Source: JABRWC01 sp039961675
GTDB lineage: Bacteria > Planctomycetota > Phycisphaerae > UBA1845 > Fen-1342
NCBI GenBank assembly: GCA_039961675.1
Contig: JABRWC010000057.1
Span: 1 to 44,402 of the forward strand
Direction of reading: 5' to 3'
DNA length: 44,402 nt
Under the pieces are notes generated by a model, which saw only the letters and a list, made by a program, of their open reading frames with translations, ran no database searches and was not told where the DNA came from. The position numbers were made by a program, and so were the translations under genes. Of this stretch, positions 9,449-16,927 are shown piece after piece. The stretch's first letter is position 1. Each line of letters starts with the position of its first letter.

Positions 9449-11896
9449 CTACTGCTGCTCCAACGACGTTTCGGCCAGCCCGGGCCGCGCCTGCTCCTGC
9501 GTCTCCAGACGCACGTGGATTCTGCGGCCATTCGGATCGAACGCCAGGAAGTACTTCCGCGCGTCCTTGATCCCCTCGACCAGCGTCTGAAGGTAGCGGC
9601 GCTTCTTGTAAATCTCGGGCGCCGCCTGGTACGCGAACCGCTCGTTCTCGACCCGCGCCACCTCCCCCGCGGCGCGCATCTCCAGCTCCCACCGCCGGGC
9701 CTGCGCTTCGGCCAGAAGCACGGCCGCCTGCCCCTCCAGCCCGGTGAGGCTGCGCTCGAGCCGCCCGTTCCAGAAGTCCAGCGCAGCCATGACCTGCGCG
9801 TGCTCCGGGACGACGTTCAGGACCTCGGGCGAGACCTCGGCCGCCAGCTCCGCCAGCAGCGGATCGAGCGCCGCCCGCACGGCCTGCGCCGCGGCGTCCA
9901 CCGCCGCCTGGGCCTCCTGCACGCGCAGCTCGGCGGCCTGCCGCTGCGCCAGGCTGCGGCCCATGCCCAGTTCGAACTCGTCCGCAACCAGTTGCAGGTC
10001 GTCTCGCGCGCGTTGCAGCCGCCACTCGGCCTCGACCCGCGCGGTGAGCTGCGGCTGGAGGCTCGCGAGCCGGGTCCGGACGCGCTCGACCTGGGCGGCT
10101 TCCAGCCCGCGCAGCGTGCGTTCCAGCGGGGCGCGGCGGACCTCGTTGGTCTGGACCTGGTCGATCGCCTGGGCCAGCGACAGGGCCCGGTCGCGGTCGC
10201 CGGCGACCTCAGAAAGCCGCTCATTCTCGGTGACCCGCGCCTTGCGGATTTCGGCGATCTTCTCCTGTTGCGCCGTGACGACCTTGCGGAAGGCCTCGGC
10301 CACGGTGCGCTCCGGGTGAACTTGAAGCATGCCGACGTGCACGATCTCCAGCCCGAGCCGCAGCGCATCGGCGCGCGCGGCCAGCCGGTCGCGCAGATAG
10401 GTCCCGATTTCGTCGCGCAGCGGCCCCATCAGCGCGTCGATGTGCCCGGCGGCGCAGAAGCGCACGACCTCGTCCCACGCGATGTTCCGCAGCGCAGCGT
10501 CGGGGTCGTGCACGCTCTGCGTGTATTCGGCCAAGCGCTCGGCGCGGACCCGGTACTGAACCACGACGTGCGCGCGGACCAGGTTCACCGGGGCGCGCGT
10601 GATGCGGTCCATCCGCGGCTCGGGCTCCTCCGCCGGCGCCGTGGCGGCGTCCGCGGCGCCGCCCGGCGGCAGCGCGATGAGGAAGTCAAAGTGGTCGCGT
10701 CCGGCGTGCTTCGGGTCGGTCCATTGTTCGATGTTGGCTTTGCCCGGCTCGCGAGCCTGCTCTTTCTCGTCCGGCGTGTAGCCCGCCTTGTACCCGACGA
10801 AGAACTCGTGGAGCTGGTCGGTGTTGTATTTTTTCGCCGCGTCGATCGGCCACGGGGCTTTGAAGTGCACGCCCGGCGGCAGCGGCGACTCCGGCCGGAT
10901 CTGTCGCCCGAAGCGCTCGATGATCGCGCGCTCGTACGGGTAGACGAGCACGATCCCGCTCATCAGCCAGACCGTCAGCAGGCCGACGCTCGCCAGCGGC
11001 AGGGCCGCGCGCTGCAAGAGCTGGTAGAACCACGTCTGCGAGACGCGGAAGCCGAACTGGTAGTTGATCGCCTCGGCCAGGCTGTGCGCGATCCCGCCGG
11101 GCTCGGAGATCAGCCCCAGCAGCCGGCTGTCGAAGCAGGCACGCGGCTCGGCATCCGGACTGCGCGGGCGATAGATGTCGAGCAGGAAGTTCAGCAACGC
11201 CTCGGCGCCCAGCGCCATCATCAGCCACGGCACGCCGCGCGCAATCCAGCGCTCCCAGTTCATCACGCCCGAATACAGGTTCGCGCCCAGCGCGATCCAG
11301 ATCGCCGCCGCCACGATCGCGCCGCCGAGCATGTACGAGCCGCAGGCCCGCATGAGCTGCCACCCGGCGACGCGCCCCAGCCCCGACGCGTAGCGCGAGT
11401 AGAAGAACAGCGTCAGCATCAGCAGCGCGTGCAGGATCAGCGCCAGGTCGACCCGCACCAGCGGCCGGAACAGCTCCTGCCGCACGACGCGCTGGATGCC
11501 GTTCCAGCTCCAGAAGCCGACCCCCAGCATTCCCGCCGCAAAAATCAGCCCCAGCGCCGGGACCAGCCAGCGCTGCATCCATTCCAGCCGGGCGCGGGCG
11601 ACCATCAGCCCCAGGCCCCCGGCCTCGCCGAACAGCGCCTCGCCGCCGGCGGTCTGCTTCTCACGCCTCAGCTCTTCGAGGTCCAGCGCTTCGAGCGCGG
11701 CCAGCTCGCGCTGGCGGAACACCAGCATGGCGGTGAACCACAGCGGCACGCCGCCGGCCAGCAGCCAGCTCAGGTGCTGGAACGCGAACGACTGCGTCGC
11801 TCCGGCCAAGAGCAGCGCCGCGCCGGCCGTCACCAGTTGCAGCGCCAGCCCCAGGATCGCCGCCCGTCGGCATCGTGCGTGAGCCGTCTCAGCCAC
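9449..11896 (-). CDS. Seven-TM protein fused to an SPFH (HflK-like) domain
   Basis: The protein has 815 residues, about twice the usual HflK size. Hydrophobic segments at about 12-32, 42-61, 110-130, 149-168, 186-206, 221-240 and 297-319 form a multi-pass N-terminal half. The last of these leads directly into an SPFH domain (YPYERAIIERFGRQI, then PPGVHFKAPWP). The SPFH domain carries an insertion of about 60 residues rich in Pro/Ala/Glu (about 370-430), then a very long coiled coil (about 530-760). The start is GTG at 11896 with GAGGTG 5-10 bases upstream. It is the first gene of the minus-strand operon and shares a 157-base intergenic region with the divergent permease gene. The multi-TM/SPFH fusion is unlike textbook HflK. 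Confidence 0.85.
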   Translation of the reverse strand: MAETAHARCRRAAILGLALQLVTAGAALLLAGATQSFAFQHLSWLLAGGVPLWFTAMLVFRQRELAALEALDLEELRREKQTAGGEALFGEAGGLGLMVARARLEWMQRWLVPALGLIFAAGMLGVGFWSWNGIQRVVRQELFRPLVRVDLALILHALLMLTLFFYSRYASGLGRVAGWQLMRACGSYMLGGAIVAAAIWIALGANLYSGVMNWERWIARGVPWLMMALGAEALLNFLLDIYRPRSPDAEPRACFDSRLLGLISEPGGIAHSLAEAINYQFGFRVSQTWFYQLLQRAALPLASVGLLTVWLMSGIVLVYPYERAIIERFGRQIRPESPLPPGVHFKAPWPIDAAKKYNTDQLHEFFVGYKAGYTPDEKEQAREPGKANIEQWTDPKHAGRDHFDFLIALPPGGAADAATAPAEEPEPRMDRITRAPVNLVRAHVVVQYRVRAERLAEYTQSVHDPDAALRNIAWDEVVRFCAAGHIDALMGPLRDEIGTYLRDRLAARADALRLGLEIVHVGMLQVHPERTVAEAFRKVVTAQQEKIAEIRKARVTENERLSEVAGDRDRALSLAQAIDQVQTNEVRRAPLERTLRGLEAAQVERVRTRLASLQPQLTARVEAEWRLQRARDDLQLVADEFELGMGRSLAQRQAAELRVQEAQAAVDAAAQAVRAALDPLLAELAAEVSPEVLNVVPEHAQVMAALDFWNGRLERSLTGLEGQAAVLLAEAQARRWELEMRAAGEVARVENERFAYQAAPEIYKKRRYLQTLVEGIKDARKYFLAFDPNGRRIHVRLETQEQARPGLAETSLEQQ

Positions 11897-12053
11897 AGTT
11901 CACCTCGTCGCCGGCCGCGGCGCCGAACCCCGCGCCACGCCCCGCGTAGAGTTCGTTGTCCGCCTGCCGCCGGGCGTGCATAATGCCGCCGCCGCGCCGT
12001 GCGGCAAGGGCGCCGTGCGCCGGCCGCGGCGCGACCCGGGGACGGAACGCAGC

Positions 12054-13037
12054 ATGCTCGGCAAACTCTATTCGATCGGCGCCAACACGTTCGTCGAGAC
12101 GATCCGCCAGCCGATCTACGGCGTGCTGACCTGGGCGACGGTGGGGCTGCTGCTGCTGAACCCCAGCTTCGCGTCGTTTTCGCTCGAATCGGGTCGGGAC
12201 ATCAAGATCATGCAGGACGTCGCGCTCTCGACGCTGCTGCTCTTCGGACTGCTCGTGAGCGTGTTCAGCGCCACGGGCGTGATTACGCGCGAGATCGAGA
12301 GCTTCACCGTGCTGACCGTGGTCTCCAAGCCCGTCAGCCGGGTGACGTTCCTGGTCGGCAAATTCCTCGGCGTCGCCGCAGCGGTGCTGCTGGCGTACTA
12401 CTTCCTGTCGCTCGTGTTCCTGATGACCGTGCGCCACGGGACGATGGAGACCGTCTCGGACAAGTATGACCAGCCGATCCTGGTCTTCGGATTCCTGGCC
12501 GTCGGTGTGAGCCTCGCGGCGGCCACGTTCGGGAATTACACGTACGGCTGGCATTTCTTCACCACGCTGACCGCGTGGGTGGTTCCGCTGGGCACGGCCG
12601 CGTTCGTCGGCGCCCTGTTTTTCGACAAGACCTTCGGGCCGCAGCCGCCGCTGACCGACGTGGCCCGGCTGCAACTGGACCAGGTTCTGTACGCCGTCGC
12701 GCTGATCTTTCTCGCCGTGCTGATCCTGACGGCCTTCGCGGTGGCGCTCAGCACGCGCTTCAGCCAGGTGATGACGCTCGTGCTGTGCTCGGGCGTGTTC
12801 CTGCTCGGGCTGCTGTCGGATTACTACTTCGGCCGGCACGTGAGCGAAAATCTCCTCTACCGCGTCGCATACGGAATCCTGCCGAATTTCCAGTACTTCT
12901 GGCTGGGCGACGCGCTGACGCAGGACCTGACCGTTCCGCTGGCCCATGTGTTGCGCGTGGCGCGCTATGCCTGCCTGTACGTGGCCGCGGTCCTGGCGCT
13001 GGGCGTGGCCCTGTTCCAGACCCGCGAGGTGGGCTGA
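12054..13037 (+). CDS. ABC-2 type transporter permease (second)
   Basis: This 327-residue protein is predicted to have six membrane spans (about 20-38, 56-78, 105-128, 140-185, 215-240, 250-270, and a final span near 300-322). It carries the segment TREIESFTVLTVVSKPVSR, which parallels NEIHSRTLHLVVSKPVHR in the permease at 4561-5937. It lacks that protein's large soluble domain. No ATPase gene is next to it on this strand, so it probably shares the ATPase at 5937-7112. ATG at 12054 is chosen because the in-frame sequence before it is Arg/Pro-rich and non-membrane-like. It is divergent from the 7-TM-SPFH gene. Confidence 0.85.
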   Translation: MLGKLYSIGANTFVETIRQPIYGVLTWATVGLLLLNPSFASFSLESGRDIKIMQDVALSTLLLFGLLVSVFSATGVITREIESFTVLTVVSKPVSRVTFLVGKFLGVAAAVLLAYYFLSLVFLMTVRHGTMETVSDKYDQPILVFGFLAVGVSLAAATFGNYTYGWHFFTTLTAWVVPLGTAAFVGALFFDKTFGPQPPLTDVARLQLDQVLYAVALIFLAVLILTAFAVALSTRFSQVMTLVLCSGVFLLGLLSDYYFGRHVSENLLYRVAYGILPNFQYFWLGDALTQDLTVPLAHVLRVARYACLYVAAVLALGVALFQTREVG

Positions 13038-13045
13038 ACGCGCGC

Positions 13046-13065
13046 CGGCGGCGCCGGTGCCGCCG
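13046..13065. terminator. GC-rich hairpin between convergent genes
   Basis: CGGCGGC (13046-13052) and GCCGCCG (13059-13065) form a 7-bp stem with a 6-base loop in the 77-base gap between the converging permease and metal-ATPase genes. No T-tract follows, so termination here is only suggested by position. Confidence 0.3.
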
Positions 13066-13114
13066 CGCCTGCTTCGCCTCTTCCGCACCCGCATCGACAC
13101 TCCCGATCGCGCGC

Positions 13115-15103
13115 TCATCCGACGGCCTGAAGCGCCACGCGCCCGGGCTCGTGGGCAGCTTCCTCCGGCCGCGCCGGCGCGCGGTGCGTCTCGAGGTGCT
13201 CGCCGAAGCGCACCAGCCGCGCGCTGTTGAGCACCACGATCGCCGAGGCGACCGTGTGCATCATCGCGGCCATCATCGGCCCGACGTACTGGAAAATGAT
13301 CAGGATCTCACCCACGATGATGAACGACACGCCGAAGGCCATGTTCTGCCAGATGACCTGCGTCGCAATGCGCGACAGTCCGACCAGAAACGGCAATCGC
13401 TGAAGGTCATTGTTCATCAGCGCGACCGTCGCGCTGTTCATCGCCACGTCGCTGCCCGCGGCGCCCATCGCGATGCCCAGGTCCCCGGCGGCCAACGCCG
13501 GCGCGTCGTTCACGCCGTCGCCGACGACCGCAACGGTATGCCCCTTGGCCTTGAGCGCGTCCACCAGGGCCAGCTTGTCCTGGGGCAGCACCTCGGCCTG
13601 CACGTCGGAGCAGCCCATCTCCGCCGCCACGCGCCGCGCCACCGACCAGCGGTCGCCGGTCACCATGATGAGATCGCGCACGCCCTGCTGCCGCAACTCA
13701 TTCAGCGCGGCGCGGGCCTCTGGCCGCGTGCGGTCCTCCAACCCCACCCAGCCCAGGCACTGGCCGTCGCGGACGACGTACAGCGTGCTGAGCCCTTCCG
13801 GCTCCTGGTAGCGTTCGTCCGCCAGGCTGCTCAGATCGGCGCCGAGTTGCGTCACCCAGGTCCGGCGGCCGACGAGCACCGTGCTCCCGTCGACGCTGGC
13901 CTTCACGCCCTTGCCCGACACTTCCTCGAAAGCGGTTGCGCTTGAGAGCGGGACGCGCGCTTTGCGGGCGACGCTGGTGATGGCACGCGCGACCGGGTGA
14001 CGACTGAGCTGCTCGACCGCCGCCGCCGCCCCAAGCAGCTCCGCCGGGTCTACGCCCGGCGCAGGCATCAGGCGCGTCACCGCCAGCTCGCCGGTGGTCA
14101 GCGTGCCGGTCTTGTCGAACACGATCGCCGTGAGCCGGCGTGCCCATTCGATGTTGCTCACGTCCTTGATGAGAATTCCCACGCGTGACGCCGCCGAAAG
14201 CGCGGCGACGATTGCCGTGGGCGTCGCCAGGATCAGCGCGCATGGACACGCGATGACCAGCATCGAGATGGCGACCTTCGGGTCGCGCGTGAAGAACCAC
14301 ACCACGCCGGTGAGCATGAGCGTCACCGGGGTGTACCACGAGGCGTACTGGTCGATCAGGCGCATGAGCGGGATTCGCGTGCGCTCGGCCTGAAGGATGA
14401 GGTTCTGCACGCGGCCGAGCGTGGTGTCTGCGCCGGCCTTGGTGACCCGAACCTGAAGCGCGCCGGTGACGTTGTTCGTGCCGCCGAAGACTTCGTCGCC
14501 TTCCGCCCGCTCGACCGGGAGCGACTCGCCGGTGATGTTGGCCTGGTTGATGGTCGAGTGGCCGCGGACGATCATGCCGTCGGCGGGGATGTTGTCGCCG
14601 GGGCGGACGACCACCACGTCGCCAGGTCTGAGTTGCGGGGCGTCGACCTCGGTCTCGCTGCCGTCGGGATTCAGTCGATGGGCGCGGGTGGGCGTGAGCC
14701 GCACCAGACCCTCGATCGCGGCCCGGGCCCCGAGCGCCGTACGGGTCTCGATCAGTTCGCTGAGCAGCAGGAAGAACGCCACCACGCCCGCGGTCTGGTA
14801 TTCGCCAATCGCGAACGCGGCCAGGATGGCCAGCGCGACCAGCTCATCCATGTGCAGGTGGCCGGAGAGCAGCGTCCGAAACGCGTGCACCCAGAGCGGA
14901 ACCGCCAGCAGCAGTGCGCCGACGGCCGCGAGCACATCACGATAGAACTGAACCGGGATCGAGCCGCTCGCCTCGCCGCCGTCCGCGTAGACCCACTGCG
15001 CGACGAACGAGCTCAGCACGAGCACGCCGCCGAGCAGCGTGGCGATGAGTTGTGCGGTGGCCTTACCTGTCTCCGCCTGGAGCGACATGTGCTCGTGCGC
15101 CAT
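13115..15103 (-). CDS. P1B-type heavy-metal-transporting ATPase
   Basis: This 662-residue metal efflux pump has all core P-type motifs. They are the membrane metal-site CPC (286-288), the phosphorylation site DKTGT with Asp330, a GDGVNDAPAL hinge, and the SRHP segment of the ATP-binding domain. There is no N-terminal HMA domain; the protein begins with a short His/Glu stretch and goes straight into membrane spans. CPC favours Cu or Zn/Cd/Pb pumps. The last membrane helix has MMHTVASAIVVLNSARL, lacking the usual DxG (Zn/Cd) and MxxSS (Cu), so the metal is uncertain. ATG at 15103 has only a weak upstream purine stretch. Confidence 0.93.
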   Translation of the reverse strand: MAHEHMSLQAETGKATAQLIATLLGGVLVLSSFVAQWVYADGGEASGSIPVQFYRDVLAAVGALLLAVPLWVHAFRTLLSGHLHMDELVALAILAAFAIGEYQTAGVVAFFLLLSELIETRTALGARAAIEGLVRLTPTRAHRLNPDGSETEVDAPQLRPGDVVVVRPGDNIPADGMIVRGHSTINQANITGESLPVERAEGDEVFGGTNNVTGALQVRVTKAGADTTLGRVQNLILQAERTRIPLMRLIDQYASWYTPVTLMLTGVVWFFTRDPKVAISMLVIACPCALILATPTAIVAALSAASRVGILIKDVSNIEWARRLTAIVFDKTGTLTTGELAVTRLMPAPGVDPAELLGAAAAVEQLSRHPVARAITSVARKARVPLSSATAFEEVSGKGVKASVDGSTVLVGRRTWVTQLGADLSSLADERYQEPEGLSTLYVVRDGQCLGWVGLEDRTRPEARAALNELRQQGVRDLIMVTGDRWSVARRVAAEMGCSDVQAEVLPQDKLALVDALKAKGHTVAVVGDGVNDAPALAAGDLGIAMGAAGSDVAMNSATVALMNNDLQRLPFLVGLSRIATQVIWQNMAFGVSFIIVGEILIIFQYVGPMMAAMMHTVASAIVVLNSARLVRFGEHLETHRAPARPEEAAHEPGRVALQAVG

Positions 15104-15459
15104 GCTTCACCGTAGCCGTCGATTTCGTGACGACCCGCTGGGCAGGATCATCGTGCGCTGCGCCGCGGGCGCCTTCCGCGGGCCGCATGGGAAACACTGT
15201 CCCCGGTTACGATACGAAACGCCGCGCGGCGAAGTTCGCCGCGTGCTGTGTTCAAATGCTCCATCAGCCGTAGCGCAGGCCGACCGCGACGCGCGCCGCA
15301 AGCCGCAAGCCGCAGGCGACCAATCGACGGATATTCGCCGCGTGGGAAACGCCTGGCGGTTCGCCCCATTCTGCCACCACCCCGGGGACCGCGAGCATCC
15401 GCGAAGGTCGCTTGCGACCGGGGGATCGTCGCCCGTCGCCACGCGCGGATGCGACGCCC
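15104..15459. other. Intergenic region upstream of the metal ATPase
   Basis: These 356 bases lie between two minus-strand genes. I see no coding region with believable composition. The notable element is the 19-base palindrome listed separately. A short CGCAAGC-type tandem is present near 15297-15315. The promoter of the metal ATPase should lie here, but I cannot pick convincing -35/-10 boxes. Confidence 0.5.
15225..15243. promoter_or_regulatory. 19-base palindrome upstream of the metal ATPase
   Basis: CGCGGCGAA (15225-15233) and TTCGCCGCG (15235-15243) are exact inverse complements around one central base. It lies about 120 bases before the ATPase start. It may be an operator for a metal-sensing repressor or activator, or the stem of a terminator for the small basic protein gene, whose stop is 217 bases upstream on the minus strand. 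Confidence 0.4.
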
Positions 15460-15759
15460 CTACTTCTTGTCGGGCTTGGCCGAGGGCGCCGCCTTTTGTG
15501 CCGGTCCAGCGGCGGCAGCCGTGCCGGCTGCGGCTGCGGCCGAGGCGGCCTCCGTGGTCGCGGCGGCGGCTTCGGCCGCCTCCTTCTTCTTGCCGCCGGC
15601 TTTCGACTTGCGGTGGGCGACCTTGGGCAGGTGCAGCGCGCCGCGCGTGGCGTCCCACTTGCCGCCGTCGAGCAGCTTGGCCAGCCGCTCGGCACGCGAA
15701 AGCACGTTGCGGTGCCGCTCCAGGGAGCTCTTGAGTTTCAGCGAGCGATCGATCGACAT
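15460..15759 (-). CDS. Small basic protein (planctomycete/verrucomicrobial family)
   Basis: This 99-residue, strongly basic protein opens with MSIDRSLKLKSSLERHRNVL, then SRAERLAKL. This matches the conserved 'small basic protein' family of Planctomycetes, Verrucomicrobia and Chlamydiae (TIGR04137, from memory), suspected to be ribosome- or RNA-associated. The conserved core is the first ~55 residues. The rest is a Lys/Ala-rich tail of the kind seen on histone-like or RNA-binding proteins. ATG at 15759 is chosen because the family motif begins exactly there and GGAGA lies about 8 bases upstream. A good promoter sits just upstream (15788-15816). It is a useful taxonomic marker. Confidence 0.85.
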   Translation of the reverse strand: MSIDRSLKLKSSLERHRNVLSRAERLAKLLDGGKWDATRGALHLPKVAHRKSKAGGKKKEAAEAAAATTEAASAAAAAGTAAAAGPAQKAAPSAKPDKK

Positions 15760-16309
15760 CGTCCGTCTCCGGGTTCCGAGCCGCGTAACTATAGCGATCG
15801 AGGATCGGCGGGCCAAGAGCCGCGGCAGCGCTTTCCTCGCCACGCGTGTCGTGACAGCCGAACCGTTCAACCTGGGAGTGCCAGGCTCGGGCGCTGTGCG
15901 TGACGCGACCGGGTGTTTCGTATGACGTAGAAAAGAATCACACTCGCGGGACTGGCATCAAGCGAAGCGGGCGAATACGCGGGGCGACAACCTGCGGCCA
16001 AGCCTGCTCGCCAGAACCTTGATCCCTGTGACGGCGGCAGACCAGGGCCCCCGGCGTGAGCCGTGGAAATGCGCCCGGCCGAGGGTCCAGTCCCAGAAGG
16101 GCGAAAGAGCGCCCAGCGGGTGCATGACGCATCGCCGCCTGCCCCGAGCATGCGACGTTCCGGCACCCATGGGTCCTATAAAGACCGCCCAACCCGGGCT
16201 GGAAGCCTGACGGGCGCCAATCGGGTAACCTTCCCCAACGAACGCGCCGCGCGATGTATCGTCGCCACCGCGGCATCCTCTGCTGTGATGTGAGGTAACG
16301 AGGACAACC
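15760..16309. other. Divergent intergenic region before the CHAT cassette
   Basis: These 550 bases separate the small basic protein (minus) from the anti-sigma-like gene (plus). Frames that stay open here are short and overlap both neighbours, so I see no gene. Besides the minus-strand promoter there is a possible plus-strand -10 TATAAA at 16177-16182 without a good -35, and GTAACC near 16225 that could be an ECF-type -35. The SD for the downstream gene is GAGG, ending 8 bases before its ATG. Confidence 0.5.
15788..15816 (-). promoter_or_regulatory. Sigma70-like promoter of the small basic protein gene
   Basis: Read on the minus strand: -35 TTGGCC (15816-15811), a 17-base spacer, and -10 TATAGT (15793-15788). 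The -10 matches the consensus at 5 of 6 positions and the -35 at 4 of 6. The start codon is about 29 bases downstream of the -10, leaving a short leader with GGAGA. Confidence 0.6.
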
Positions 16310-16927
16310 ATGCCAAACTTCCAGCCCGACTTCGCACAACTCCTGGCCTACGCCGTGGGCGAGCTCGACGAATCCGCCGCGGCGAGCGTCGAGCGTACAA
16401 TCGCCGCATCCCCGTTGGCGCAAGCGGAACTGGCGCGGATCCGTTCCATCCTTCAGACACTGCGGACGGACGACAGCGTGGCCGCCCCGGATTCGCTCGT
16501 CCGGCGCGCCCAGGCGATCTTCGAATCGACGACGGCCGCGCGTCCGGGCATCGCCGATGCGCTGCGGCGCGTGCTCGCGCGGCTCGTCTTCGACAGCCGG
16601 ACCGAGGTTGCGCTGGCCGGGTTCCGCGGCGTGGAGGACAGCTTCCAGCTTTCGTTCGAGAGCGAACTTGCGACGCTGGACCTGGAATGCGATCTGAGCG
16701 GCGACCCGAACCGGCCCACATGGTCGATCATCGGGCAGATCGAGTCGGACACGGGCGCCGGCGGGTTGAACGCCGTCCTCTACCCGACAGGCTCAACCAC
16801 GCCGGTCGCGCGCACCGTCACGGACGAGCATGGAGTGTTCCGGATGGAGCTGAGCGCCGGTGCCTACGAGCTCCATGTGGAGTTTCCCGGGCAGGTCGTG
16901 GTCTTCTCGAGCGTGGAACTGTCATGA
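16310..16927 (+). CDS. Anti-sigma-like N-terminal region with C-terminal beta-sandwich domain
   Basis: The protein has 205 residues. The first ~45 (LLAYAVGELDESAAASVERT and a following helix) resemble the helical start of anti-sigma factors, but the zinc-binding HxxxCxxC motif is missing. Residues ~45-110 are helical and Arg-rich. From ~105 on, strands such as WSIIGQIES and GVFRMELSAGAYELHVEFPG resemble carboxypeptidase-regulatory-like or Ig-like beta sandwiches. No signal peptide or membrane helix is visible. Its TGA overlaps the ATG of the CHAT gene (ATGA), so it is the first member of a three-gene cassette. It could be a regulator, ligand-binding or adaptor subunit of the protease. No sigma factor gene is adjacent. 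Confidence 0.7.
   Translation: MPNFQPDFAQLLAYAVGELDESAAASVERTIAASPLAQAELARIRSILQTLRTDDSVAAPDSLVRRAQAIFESTTAARPGIADALRRVLARLVFDSRTEVALAGFRGVEDSFQLSFESELATLDLECDLSGDPNRPTWSIIGQIESDTGAGGLNAVLYPTGSTTPVARTVTDEHGVFRMELSAGAYELHVEFPGQVVVFSSVELS

Noticed and set aside
9413..11983. An 856-residue open frame on the plus strand
   Set aside because: It is antisense to the 7-TM-SPFH gene. Its composition is Arg/Gln/Pro-rich with no membrane or domain signal, so it is a shadow of that gene.
11889..13118. A 409-residue open frame on the minus strand
   Set aside because: It is antisense to the second ABC permease, is very Arg/Gln/Glu/His-rich, and has no family motif.
15297..15315. Tandem CGCAAGC-like units, considered as a repeat array
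   Set aside because: Only two or three imperfect units are present in a GC-rich stretch. There is no spacer structure, so it is neither a CRISPR array nor a meaningful satellite.
15867..16423. Short minus-strand frames across the gap before the CHAT cassette
   Set aside because: The possible proteins have mixed Arg/Pro/Gly/Ser composition, no ribosome-binding site and no recognisable motif; the region is better read as intergenic.
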